A stretch of DNA of 64,000 nucleotides, taken from contig JBBBDQ010001279.1 in NCBI GenBank assembly GCA_037127315.1, positions 1,467,501-1,531,500 on the forward strand, written 5' to 3'. The notes beneath the pieces are model-generated. The model worked only from the letters and a program-made list of their open reading frames with translations. It had not been told where the DNA came from and made no database searches. A program made the translations under genes and the position numbers. This document shows, one piece after another, positions 10,928-21,600 of the stretch; within the stretch, counting starts at the first letter, position 1; every line of letters begins with the position of its first letter. The DNA comes from Ascarosepion bandense. Its lineage: Eukaryota; Mollusca; Cephalopoda; Sepiida; Sepiidae.

Positions 10928-11704
10928 TGTGGTGATACCGACCGAGCAAAAGCGAGACCGGATGTTTGCTCTACAACAACTAAAAAGCAAATGAATAAAA
11001 ATCGTAGTGCGCATCCAAGTTCGCGCAGATGTTCTGGTTTAAAAAATAAAAATTAATCAAATATCAAATTACTATTTCGCGAGCCTTCGCGAATTTTATT
11101 TACCAGTCAATGGGAAGCCCAGAATCAAATACAAGGATGAAATTCGAAACTAGCTGCGTTTTGATCCAAAATGCCGATATAAAAGCGGAGACTAAGCATC
11201 GTTAAACAGACTGGCGGTGACGGACGAGCTGATTAGTTTTCTTCCTTGACTTAAGTCGAGCGGCTACTATTCTGACCTCTTTCCTTCCCCCGTCTCAAAA
11301 GTACTTATCGACCTCTTCAAAGACATTCCTCAAAGTACTTACTGACTCACTAACCTGAGTAGCGGCAACTTGAAAATGAACATTAATCACACTACTAAGC
11401 CTTTTACCCTTTCAGCATTATATCTCCCATGAACATTCTTTTATCTTTTTCAGCTTATTATTTTGCCATGAACTCTCTAACTTCTATAGGACCTTTTATT
11501 TCAAGTATTGTTTTAACTGTAAAACATAACTGCTATATATATATATATAAATGTTATTTTATGCTCTAATTGCCTTTCTGGAATTTATAATCATTTTATG
11601 AATTATAATGGGCTATCTTTCCACAAGGCCAAATTCCGTTAACCTGCTACGGTTTACTACTACCCCTCACTACAAACGGAATAAAATAAGAGATACCCGC
11701 TATA
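10928..11704 (+). mobile_element. Solo LTR 1 (family TGTGGTGATACC...CTATA)
   Basis: A 777-bp insertion inside the satellite, flanked by the 4-bp direct repeat AACT (10924-10927 and 11705-11708). The two broken monomer halves join cleanly when it is removed. It begins TGTGGTGATACCG and ends CCCGCTATA. A TATAAAAGCGGAG promoter-like box lies at about 11178. It aligns along its length with 14503-15218. The size, TG start, 4-bp duplication and TATA box fit a solo LTR, with Gypsy or BEL most likely. Orientation is inferred from the TATA box. No internal genes are present. Confidence 0.75.
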
Positions 11705-11708
11705 AACT

Positions 11709-12960
11709 TACTACATGAATGCATTGGAATTTTTTTTTATTATGAATGCATTGGAAATGATTTTACTATTAGGAATTCATTGGAAATGATTTTACTATTA
11801 GGAATTCATTGGAAATGATTTTACTATTAGGAATTCATTGGAAATGATTTTACTTAATTAGGAATTTTCGTTGGAAATGATTTTACTATTAAAGAATTTT
11901 CGTTAGAAATGATTTTACTATTAGGAATTCATTGGAAATGATTTTACTATTAGGAATTCATTGGAAATGAATTTTACTATTAGGAATTCATTGGAAATGA
12001 TTTTACTATTAGGAATTCATTGGAAATGATTTTACTATTAGGAATTCATTGGAAATGATTTTACTATTAAGGAAATGCATTGGAAATGATTTTACTATTA
12101 GGAATTCATTGGAAATGATTTTACTATTAGGAATTCATTGGAAATGATTTTACTATTAGGAATTCATTGGAAATGATTTTAACCTTAAAGTAGGAATGCA
12201 TAGGAAATGATTTTACTATTAGGAATTCCAAATTGGAAACTAATTTTAGGAATTATTAAAGAATTCATTGGAAATGATTTTACTATTAGGAATTCATTGG
12301 AAATGATTTTACTATTAGGAATTCATTGGAAATGATTTTACTATTAGGAATTCATTGGAAATGATTTTACTATTAGGAATTCATTGGAAATAATTTTACG
12401 ATTAAAGGAATTGCATTAAAGGAAATTTTGATTTTAACTAAATTAGGACTTAATCCGTTGGAAATGATTTTACTATTAGGAATGCATAGGAAATGATTTT
12501 ACTATTAGGAATTCATTGGAAATGATTTTACTATTAGGAATTCATTGGAAATGATTTTACTATTAGGAATTCATTGGAAATGATTTTACTATTAGGAATT
12601 CATTGGAAATGATTTTACTATTAGGAATTCATTGGAAATGATTTTACTATTAGGAATCCATTGGAAATGATTTTACTATTAGGAATTCGTTGGAAATGAT
12701 TTTACTATTAGGAATTCGTTGGAAATGATTTTACTATTAGGAATTCGTTGGAAATGATTTTACTATTAGGAATGCATTGGAAATGATTTTACTATTAGGA
12801 ATCCATTGGAAATGATTTTACTATTAGGAATTCGTTGGAAATGATTTTACTATTAGGAATTCGTTGGAAATGATTTTACTATTAGGAATTCGTTGGAAAT
12901 GATTTTACTATTAGGAATCCGTTGGAAATGATTTTATAATTAGGCATGCTTTGGAAAATT
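11709..12960. repeat. 29-bp satellite, right array (GAATTC variant)
   Basis: About 42 monomers of 29 bp with core GAATTCATTGGAAATGATTT and TACTATTAG, differing consistently from the left array (ACTATTAGG in place of TTATTAGAA, GAATTC in place of AATGC). Several units have small insertions (11860-11910, 12180-12260, 12400-12450). A sub-block around 12660-12930 has GAATTCGTTGG or GAATCCATTGG. Confidence 0.95.
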
Positions 12961-13466
12961 TTCCATACTAATTTATGGTATCCCGTTAACTTTACAGAAA
13001 CCTATTTTTAACCAAAATTTGAAAGGTTCTTAAAAAGAATTCAAAAACTAATTAAACGTTCTTTGGTCTTACTGGTAATAATAACAAACATTTTAACGAT
13101 AAAACTTCGGTTGCAAAGGTACTTTCACTGATAAAGGTACTTTCTCTAGCTTTCTCTACGCTCAGAATAATCGCTCTGCAACCAAATCTCTCCTGCTGTT
13201 TAAACGCGTTAAGAGCTCGTTATGAGTTATGAATTATAATTAGAATCCGGTATTAATTACTAAAAAACAAAAATAAAAAATTGGGCATTAATAATAATTT
13301 TCTACTTATTTTTTTAGTTGTGAGCGGAGGGAAGATTCTTAGATGAAGAATTGACGATTATTGTTAAGCATTTACTCAATCATTTACTTAAGCATTTAGC
13401 ATTTACTTAATCTTATTTCTCTCGCTTTGTCATCAAAACTCCTAGAGTGTTAAGAGAGTATTGGAT
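12961..13466. other. Unassigned AT-rich stretch
   Basis: No recognised gene or repeat. Confidence 0.4.
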
Positions 13467-14338
13467 TAGGTACCTTCACTCATTTTCGATACCTCAGTTT
13501 TAAATTTAATTTTTAAAAATAAAAAAAGTTTTCTTAAAGATTTAATTTTAGCTTAATTGAAAGATAAATGATTAAATTTACTATTTTCAGTAAACAAAAT
13601 TACTCTGGTGTATTGCAAACAAAAATTATATTGATTGTAATCTAAAATTTTGAGATTTTTAAAAATTAAAAAAAAAATTCGGCCATTTTTGAGTGATCAT
13701 CACATTTGTAAACAAAAGTTAATTTTCAGTTTTAAAAGCATTGAAAAATAAAGTATACATCTGTGACACATTGTTTTGGGAAAATTAGCAAATTTAAAGT
13801 TAAATTAATCTGATTTGGAACAAATATTGATTGTTCATGGCATGAAGTTTAGAGTAAAAATATGTGTTAACCAGAAAGCTCTGACTCATTCTCCTTTCAA
13901 GTAGACGATAACAGCACCTGCTTTCTTTCAGTTTTTACACATCTGGAAGTATGGTGACTAAAAATGACATAACCCAAGTTAATGTTTCGTAAGGAAAACA
14001 ACCCTTAAAACACGTGACCTTTTTATGATAAATCTCTTATAAGTTTCCCTAGTAAAAAAAAAAAGAAAGAAAAAAACGTTTAACATTAAAAAAAATATTT
14101 TAAAAATCTTATTTTAAATTATTTGTACTAAGCTTTCGATTTGTAAATATAGTCTTTACTTAATAAATTAATCACCGAAGATACTGAGTAACTGGAAGAA
14201 GTTTAAAACATGTTTGAAACTTCATCATCATGAAATCGTCATATTTAGCAAAGAAAAAATGAAAACAATTCTCATAAAAATTCATCGAATTTGTTATTAC
14301 TTTTTATCACAACGTCCATATTATTAAGTAGTATTATT
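13467..14338 (+). mobile_element. Element M copy 1 (AT-rich hAT-like MITE), truncated
   Basis: Starts with the terminal sequence TAGGTACCTTCACTCATTTT and matches 26701-27530 through TTTACTATTTTCAGTAAAC, AAACAAAAGTTAATTTTCAG and CATCTGTGACACATTGTTTT. It is cut near 14338, where a SINE A begins. No coding capacity. Confidence 0.8.
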
Positions 14339-14502
14339 AGTCAGTCAGTTAAGTGCCATATGTGATACACGCTTTGGGCGATCATGTCTCGAAAAAGACA
14401 TGACTGACTGGGCAGAAAATTATCCCGTAGTGGGTTGCCATTACTTTCTGCGGTAGACTGGTTGCCGACCAAGGCTATAAAATCGGATCAGTTCTGTGAT
14501 TT
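14339..14502 (-). mobile_element. SINE A, 3' half (left of LTR insertion)
   Basis: Family A body from the 3' end (TCAGTCAGTTAAGTGCCATA on plus) to the middle of the TTATGGGTTAAATA block, where solo LTR 2 is inserted. It continues at 15219. Confidence 0.85.
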
Positions 14503-15218
14503 TGTGGTGATACCGAGCAAAGCGAGGGACCGGATGTTTGCACTCTCACGACCAGAAAGCAAATGACCAAAAGTCGTCGGTGCGCACCCCGGTTCAACGC
14601 AGATGTTCCGGTTGAAAACTAAAAATTAATTAAATATTAAATTCCAGTTCGCGAGCCTACGCGAATTTTATTTATCGGCCAATGGGAAGCCCAGAATCAA
14701 ATACGGATGTGAATTCCCAAATGATCTGCTGCGATCCAAAAAGACGAAATAAAAAGCCGATACAGAAAGCATCGCCAGACAGACCGACACAGACAGACTC
14801 GAGAGAGACGAGTGTAATTAGTATCTCCCTTGACCGACGTCAAGCGAATTACTATGCTCGCCTCCCTTCCCTATCATCTTATTCTTCGCTGTCTCAAAAC
14901 TACTTACCGACCAAATGAGCGGATACATCAAAGACATTCCTTATTTACAACGCTCCTACATTCATATGCAAAACTCTCTTTTCGGCATTTATTGCCATGA
15001 ACATTTTAACGTCCGTTGGACTCATACTTAAAGGATTACTTTAACTGTAAAAACCTTAATTAATATGTGTATATATAAAATGTTATTTCCAAACTAAATT
15101 TGCTTTTCTTGATTTATAATCTTTTATGACTTCTAGTGGGCTATCTACAACGAGGCAGAATTCCGTTAATTTGCAACAACATACAACTACTCTTCACTAG
15201 AACGGATAACCCACTATA
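14503..15218 (+). mobile_element. Solo LTR 2, same family as LTR 1
   Basis: A 716-bp insertion splitting a SINE A, flanked by the 4-bp direct repeat ATTT (14499-14502, 15219-15222). It begins TGTGGTGATACCGAGC and ends CCCACTATA. Shared blocks with LTR 1 include GACCGGATGTTTGC, GCGAGCCT.CGCGAATTTTATTTA, CAATGGGAAGCCCAGAATCA, a TTTAACTGTAAAA block and GGGCTATCT near the end. The short open frame at 14682-14918 lies inside the LTR and I do not regard it as a gene. Confidence 0.8.
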
Positions 15219-15370
15219 ATTTAACCCATAACTGGAGGGAAGAGACAGATTAATTCTTTCCCAAGGATATTTGTGCGTAAGTGAATGCAAGGAATCCAAC
15301 TGTAACTCGAACTCAGCTCTCCGATTTGTCGTACCGATTCGATATCAACTGCACCACAACGCACATTAGT
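15219..15370 (-). mobile_element. SINE A, 5' half (right of LTR insertion)
   Basis: Continues the SINE cut at 14502: CCATAACTGGAGGGAAGAG, then TTTGTGCGTAAGTGAATGCA, the B-box region (CTCGAACTCAG on plus) and the head ending GCACCACAACGCAC. Confidence 0.85.
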
Positions 15371-15419
15371 AGTAATCGAATTTCTTAAACAAATGCAAAT
15401 ATCTTTTCTACAAATATTT

Positions 15420-15795
15420 TAACGGTTTCTGCTCTAACGCAGAATTCCCCTGCTGCCCCGACCACATGAATTTACTCGTTCTACTAGACTGGCATTTAGG
15501 TCCCACTCCTTTACCATCAAAATAGTCAAATGTTACGGCCACTTCTCAAGTAGTTATTTTATCGCACTTCCCGACTGTGGAATTCCCTTCTGTAGACTTG
15601 CTTCCTTGATAGTTACAATCTCAAAAACTTTAAATGCAACGTCAATTGCCATCTTCTATCTTCCTAAATCTCGTTCATCTCCATAAATCGCATCGACCTC
15701 ATATTCTTTCTTCGGCTTCCCCTGTACCCTATTTTTTTCTCTCATTGTAACCCCCTTGCACACTAGTGGCAGTCCTGCGATGCTTGAGGCGAGAT
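15420..15795 (+). mobile_element. LINE A 3' end fragment
   Basis: Translation remnants RTSRLWNSLP (near 15560), NLKNFKCNVNCHLLS and a stop near 15660 are the end of the LINE A ORF2. The 3' UTR follows with CTAAATCTCGTTCATCTCC-type repeats and the 3' end AGTGGCAGTCCTGCGATGCT then GAGATGATTATAAAG. 5' truncated. Confidence 0.8.
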
Positions 15796-16325
15796 GATTA
15801 TAAAGATCGATTATGACGAGATCTTCAAAATGTTGGGATATTTTCCACAAAGACTTCATTCTGTTGTAATGAGAACAAATATTCCCACCCAAAATAGAGA
15901 AGAATTAAATGTTACTCGCGCCTCTCTAATGCCTCCACCGACCCTTTATACAACTTGCCACGTCACTGTGCTATTTTCACTCACAAACTTGCCCTTCAAC
16001 CACGTTTTCCCCTTTGACTTTTGTTGTCAGCTCGACTACTTTTAGGTAACGAAGGACTTGATTAATGGCTACAAACAATGACGCTTTCACATGAATGAAA
16101 GAAACCTACAGGTCAAAAAAAGCTCAGCGTGATTTATTAGGCTTGACTTTTTTTTTATTCTTTTTCTTTTTGTACTTGACAACTTAAACATTTCAGATAC
16201 AATACTTGAAGGATGGATATAGGCTGAGAAAAATATATTTTTGCTACGCATTATTTTTGTTCTTTTTATTTCGCTCTGTTTTACTCAGTGTCGAGATAAG
16301 TTTTCACAGTATTGTCTTCATTTCA
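15796..16325. other. Unassigned stretch
   Basis: Contains an open frame of about 80 codons (15794-16045) without recognisable domains. I do not call it a gene. Confidence 0.4.
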
Positions 16326-16360
16326 AAATAATAATAATAATAATAATATATATATATAAG
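16326..16360. repeat. (TAA)n / (TA)n microsatellite
   Basis: ATAATAATAATAATA followed by TATATATATA. Confidence 0.9.
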
Positions 16361-16754
16361 TTGAATATATGGATCGGAATCCGATAAGATGAATAGAATA
16401 ATTAAAGAACAAATAGAAAAAAAGTGTTTTAATCTAACATGTTTCACTTTTAACAAGCTTCTTCAGAGATTTATTTTAAGACGAAATATTAAAATTCCAA
16501 GAGACACTATGTTGACTGAGGTATAGTTTCATTGGTCAGATGCGTGTTACGTGTGATAAAGCAATGGCTGAATAATAAACTTAGAAAAAAACTTCTTTGT
16601 GTGTGCCAACGCGTAACAAAAACATTAGATGCTTATTATGAATGTAAGTATATCTAAGCGAAAATAATGTGTGTTTAAGCGCATTCCAAACAGTAGACGA
16701 ACTAAGTGTGTGTGTATACGTCGATAACATTAGTATGTGTGGATGATAGTGACG

Positions 16755-16756
<2 letters not shown>
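16361..16756. other. Unassigned stretch
   Basis: Has a tail-like motif TGTTTCACTTTTAACAAGC at about 16440 of the kind seen at the ends of tRNA SINEs, but no head. No gene seen. Confidence 0.35.

Positions 16757-16802
<46 letters not shown>
16757..16802. repeat. (TA)n microsatellite
   Basis: Pure alternating TA. Confidence 0.95.
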
Positions 16803-16804
<2 letters not shown>

Positions 16805-17290
16805 CCAGATTAACTACTTCCTGTTCAAGTCGAGAGCTAAACATTAACTGGACCTTGATGCCTTTTTATTACTGTAAAGGTAAAAATGTCTCGCAAGCGA
16901 CTAAAAAGACATGCGCTGTTTTTTTTCTAGTCCTCACATTTCTTTTACGAACTAACAAAAAATGCTGTAGTTTGGTTGGGATAAGTTACCATCCCTGCCA
17001 TATTCATCATGCATTGCTTGTTCTGATTTTCATTTTTTGCAAAATAATCTTTTAATTCTTTTGGTGATATAAAAAGCACCTTAATGAGTTATTTGTCGAG
17101 AAACCACTGAAATTCTGGGAAGATGGAATCTCTAAATTGAAGGAATAATTTTGTGCAACAAAATGGTTTCGTTAAATAAATATTTAATAGCATAATATAG
17201 TTTTGTGTTTTAATTTCCATTAAAAATCAGTATGAACTTTCTGGATAACCCAATTTCTTTTTAAAAACGTAATTAAATTATCATAAAAAA
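16803..17290. other. Unassigned AT-rich stretch
   Basis: No gene or repeat family recognised. Confidence 0.4.
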
Positions 17291-19644
17291 TCCGTACCTC
17301 CAGTAAATATCTGAAAAACAACATGGTATAAACTTAAAGAAAAAAAAAAAGACCCCAAACTTAATAAAAACGAAGATTTCCATCAAAATATTTATGCTAT
17401 TATCAAGAGAAAAGATCAAAGTTGTAGGGGCCTCGGTGATACTTGGCAAATTGGCCGTGTGCCAAACACGTCCGAAGTCCCCACAATTTAATTTTCAGAA
17501 GGTTGAAGGTCGAATGTTGAAATGTGAAAGGATAAAATATCTCGTGTTTACATTCAATCAAAGATTTATTTACAGAATGTCAAAAGTGTAAGAAGGTGAA
17601 AATTTTGTTAACTGAAAATAAGTGAAATTTTGTTAACTGAACACTATAGTATATTTGCTAAAAGAAAATGTTTATTGCGAAAATGCATGCAGTTTTGTAG
17701 TTAAAATTGTTCGTAGTAGTAATGTAGGTATTTGAAATGTCCGCAGAAGTTCATGGTTGTGTAGTAGCGGAACTTAAAGGCTTTGTTCCTTCCTCTTTTT
17801 AGTAGGTCGCGACAGGTTGAGAGAAAGAGAAGGCAAAACAAATAAAAAAGTGGTACTTAACACGTGTCCATTTTGTCGTTGTGTTGATCTCTTTAGTGGC
17901 GTTGTGTGAAAAAGAAGAAAAGATAGTTGGAAGAAGAGGGTGAATGAAACCGTAACGTGCCCTGCGTCCATGTCGGCTTCTTGAATTTTATTTTGTTACA
18001 TTGCCACGAGGTCGTCAGCTAACCGCTCCCATGTCGACTCATTTTGACAGGTTAACATCGTGGTTTAAATAGTCGAGCTTTTCATGATGTCAGCTCCAGC
18101 GAAGCCTTTTCACATCCAGGCGTGAAATTACGTCATTTACAAATTTGCTGTGTTTAATCCAATCAGCATTCAGAATTAGCTTTTCGCATTGACTTGTGAA
18201 TTTTTCTTAGTTTTTCCAAAGTCGTTTGAATCCCTTTTTTTGAGTGTGCAATTTTACTTTGGGTTTTTCCCAAATGTTGTAGCCGTTTGAATCCGATTTT
18301 GCGAGTGTGCAATTTATTTTGTGTGTTTTAGTTGGTTGATGGATTATATAGGATTTGTATCCTATAAAGTATTTTTTAATTATTTAAAAAACTTTTTTTA
18401 ATCCTTTCTGACACGTCCAAAATTTTGGTAAAAAATATTGTTTTGATTTTCGTTAGCGGGTATTTCGTTACGATATTTTAAAATGGATAAAATAATATTG
18501 CGTAACTCAGTCTTTTTCGGTGAAAAACACATTAATTTTGAAATTCTTGTAAAAATCAAATAATTGTCGGATTTTAATAAAACTTGCAGAACTTATTCAC
18601 AAATGAATGACATTATTTTTAAAAATTATTTGTATGAAATTTTGGTAAAATTTTTATTTACATCGTTGCCCTCTCTTCCACACACACATACACACGCACA
18701 TACAACTCCACGCAAATTCATGAAATTTCAAGAAATTAAATTTTGTTAGAAAAATTGGATTTATTGGTTAAACGCAGGACTAATTGAAAAATGTAAAGCA
18801 TCTATTTTTTTTTTTCAAACATTTGTTTTTTTTTCCGAAAATATAAAAAAAATGCAATAAAATAAGATTAATAATGAAATTTTAATAGAATTGTTTTCAT
18901 TTTTTTAATTATATTAATTTATAAAGTTTCGAAAATATTTTTAAAATACTTCAAAGATTTGTTGGCCTTAAGTTATTAAATTAAGTAAAGTCTCTATTTA
19001 CAAACCGAAAATTGAAAAGTTTAACACAAATCGTCTAACCTTCGTATTTCTTAAATTATTTATTCATTTATTTTTTGTATTTTTGAAGTTTGTTTTTTTG
19101 TATGGTAATTTCTGTGGGTACATTAAAAGGACATGGGTTTAACGGTTTCTTACCCTAAAAGAAAAAAATTTGAATATTTTTTTTTCATTTCTAGTCGCCA
19201 TACACTTTGCTTATTTCGCATCTGTCTGGCTGTCATCACAGGCCAAATCACACATGGAAAGGTCAGAAATATCAACACTTCGCGATTAAAAATAGTTTTA
19301 TTCTAAATTTTATGATATAAATAAGGAATACTTGTGTAAATTAAATTAATTTAACTTTAAATTTGGTAAGTTTCCAAAAATAATGTGTCACTGATGTATA
19401 TTTTATTTTTGCAAGATTTTTTAAAACCGAGAATTAATTTTTGTTTACAAATGTGTCGATCGCTCAAAAATGGCCGAAGAATTGAAAAAAATTTCAAAAT
19501 TCCAATCAATATAATTTCTGTTTGAAATAACCATAGTATTTTGTTTACTGGAAATAGTAAATTTAATCACTTAGCTTTTAATTAAAACTAAGATAAACGT
19601 TTCAAGAAAAAATGTTAGGTATCGAAAATGAGTGGAGGTACCTA
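17291..19644 (-). mobile_element. Element M copy 2, interrupted
   Basis: The reverse complement matches 26701-28201 from end to end: GTACCTCCAGTAAAT at the low end, ACCCCAAACTTAATAAAAAC, TTTTGATTTTCGTTAGCGGG (18448), AACTTGCAGAACTTATTCAC (18585), and the outer end GAGTGGAGGTACCTA at 19644. Another element (17423-18366) is inserted in it. It has no coding capacity. Confidence 0.8.
17423..18366 (+). mobile_element. LTR-like insertion 3 in element M
   Basis: About 944 bp absent from the matching position of the complete element M at 26701-28201. It is flanked by AAGT (17419-17422, 18367-18370; AAAGT is possible). It begins TGTAGGGGCCTCGG and ends GTATCCTATA, which gives the same TGT...TATA ends and 4-bp duplication as LTRs 1 and 2. 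Its internal sequence is not obviously the same family. A GTTTGAATCC...GAGTGTGCAATTT segment is duplicated at about 18210-18320. Probably another solo LTR; strand arbitrary. Confidence 0.55.
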
Positions 19645-19645
19645 T

Positions 19646-19795
19646 CGAGGTACCTCCACTCTTTTTCGATACCTAAGTTTTAGAGTGAATTTTTAAAAAT
19701 AAAAAAAACTTGCTTGAAGCTTTCATTTTAGCTTTAATCGAAAGCTATATGAGTAAATTTACTATTTCCAGTAAACAAAAAAATTTGATCAAACA
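19646..19795 (+). mobile_element. Element M copy 3, left part
   Basis: AGGTACCTCCACTC begins 2-3 bp after copy 2 ends, in the opposite orientation. The internal match runs to CAGTAAACAAAAAAA. It is then replaced by a mariner fragment. Confidence 0.75.
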
Positions 19796-20150
19796 TAATT
19801 CTTCAACAAGGACTCAGAGGCGCTGTTGAAGTCTATCAAAACTGGAAAGTGAACTAGGCAGCTCCCACCCTGTGAGAGTGAGGTTGGAAGGCAGTCGAAA
19901 TAATAGCGCTGCCAAGGGGAAAACCGTCGTTCTGACACTTTGAAGCGGTTTTTGTTTAACTAGTGCTTTCAGATGTTGATTGTAAATTGCAGATGGGCGT
20001 CCTCTACCTTACTGATCTTCAGACTCGTATCCCAACTGAGGACTTTCAGTAACCAGCTCCGTACAGTCCGATTACAAGTGGGTCCTTCACCCTATGATCT
20101 GTTAATATTAGAAACAGTTTGAGAAGCATTATGACCGGTTACAGGCAGTG
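19796..20150 (-). mobile_element. Mariner transposase N-terminal fragment
   Basis: The minus strand translates as NASQTVSNINRS*GEGPTCN then RTVRSWLLKV and ..EDAHLQ. This is the helix-turn-helix DNA-binding region of a mariner transposase, with stops. It is followed by a block (CGTTCTGACACTTTGAAGCG on plus) that resembles 21420-21480. No catalytic domain remains. Confidence 0.7.
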
Positions 20151-20225
20151 ACTGGAATAAGTTTAAAATATGTTTGAAACTGTATAAATCATCATAATTA
20201 ACATATTTTCATATTTAAGAGGGTT
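20151..20225 (+). mobile_element. Element M copy 3, distal part
   Basis: AAGTTTAAAATATGTTTGAA and the following AT-rich sequence match 14195-14262 of copy 1. The intervening segment of about 580 bp is missing and the mariner fragment lies in its place. Confidence 0.55.
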
Positions 20226-20569
20226 GGGGCTATATTAGGCTATATCCAGCAATAACGCTTCTTATCGGGAGATTGGAGGTTTTGAGGAGCGTGGAATCAC
20301 CGCTTCATAGTTGTTGTTCTCAGGTCCAGTTAGGGTCCCATCTATAGGCAAATCGTGAAAACCCAAACACTCTGAAAGTATAAAAAATAGATGTTCATGG
20401 TGTAAAAATACATCTTCATGTCAGATACATTTTATATTAAAAAGAAATTACCAAAAAATACATATTTGCAGTAAAATTTTCATTTATATTTTTATAGCAA
20501 AATGACCAATACTACATTTTATTTGTAGTTGAAGCCATAAAATTATGTTTAAAACATTTACTTTTCAGC
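20226..20569. other. Unassigned stretch
   Basis: No recognised feature. Confidence 0.4.
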
Positions 20570-21290
20570 CTTCTTTTTCCCGTTTCTCAATACTCGACTT
20601 AACTTTTGAAATAGCAGTACGCCTTCGGAGCTCAGTGTCGCACTTTCTGTCCTCTGTTAGAACACTTCCTAGATTTTTCAATTTCTGTACCCGTTTGATT
20701 TTAGTACCTCTGATCTGTAATTGACATTTTGGGCCCTTTTCTTTGCTGATGACCTTGCATTCACTTTTCTTGTAGTTTATGAGTTTATGATCAGTCTTTT
20801 CTTTTTGCGATCTTTAGCTACCTTCTGTAGGTCTTGTAGTTTCCTTTCTGTGTCTTGTTTGATTTTAGTATCCCGGTCCTGTAGTTGGTATTTTGGTCTC
20901 CTCTTTTTACTGATGACCATGCATTCAGTTTTCTTGGAGTTTATGTTTAGTCCTTTCTTTTCATTTTCTTTAGCTACCTTCTGTAGGTCTTGTAGTTTCC
21001 TTTTCGTGTCTTGTTTGATTTTAGTATCCCCAGCTTGTCGTTGGCATTTTGGGCTCCTCTTTTTACTGATGACCATGCATTCAGTTTTCTTGGAGTTTAT
21101 GTTGAGTCCTTTCTTTTCGTTTTCTTTAGCTACCTTCTGTAGGTCTTGTAGTTTCCTTTCCGTGTCTTGTTTGATTTTAGTATCCCCAGTTTATAGTTGG
21201 CATTTTGGGCTCCTTTTTTTTACTGATGATCATGCATTCAGTTTTCTTGTAGTTCATGTTTAGTCCTTTCTTCTCGCTTCCCTTCGCTAT
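20570..21290 (-). mobile_element. LINE B fragment with 156-bp internal array
   Basis: At the low-coordinate side the minus strand reads LKNLGSVLTEDRKCDTELRR then RTAISKV, the segment after the array in LINE B. Between 20748 and 21290 the 52-codon unit MVISKKRSPKCQRQAGDTKI..KQDTERKLQDLQKVAKE..KGLNINSKKTEC is repeated about 3.5 times. Several units are open, but the fragment as a whole is frameshifted (one interval is 164 bp). It is the same arrangement as at 60119-61640. Confidence 0.85.
20748..21290 (-). repeat. 156-bp in-gene tandem array, about 3.5 copies
   Basis: GATGACC/GATGATC landmarks fall at 20748, 20912, 21068 and 21225, giving spacings of 164, 156 and 157 bp. Unit sequence is the reverse complement of that in the array at 60195-60974. 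Confidence 0.9.
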
Positions 21291-21600
21291 AAAATCAAGT
21301 TTTTTATTCGTAATTTTATAAAAAATATCAATGAATAAGCGAGAAAACTTGAATAAACATATAATACATCACTTTTTAAAACAATAAACATTGTCAAAGA
21401 AGTAAAAAGTGCGTACTGTAATAGCGGTGTCAAAGGAATAACCGTCCTTGTGACGCACCGTTTTTTACGGGTACGAATGTTTATCGATAAAAAAATTAAT
21501 GTGAAAATTAAATTAGTCAATATAAATAATTATGTATAATTTATTTTCGACCGTAGTCGAACGATCCATTCCCTAGGTGCAGACTATGTACTTCTCATAC
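21291..21600. other. Unassigned stretch
   Basis: 21420-21480 resembles 19890-19960 (TAATAGCG.TG.CAA.GG.ATAACCGTC). It may be a terminal piece of the same mariner family. Confidence 0.35.

Noticed and set aside
9491..12960. Regular repeats reminiscent of a CRISPR array
   Set aside because: Monomers abut with no unique spacers, the sequence is eukaryotic, and there are no cas genes.
14682..14918. 78-codon open frame
   Set aside because: Lies wholly within solo LTR 2 and is not conserved in LTR 1.
20721..21263. Plus-strand 180-codon frame with repeated hydrophobic segments (FFADD, SFLSVSCLILVS)
   Set aside because: It is antisense to the LINE B 156-bp array. The apparent repeat membrane protein is the reverse of the RT coding sequence.
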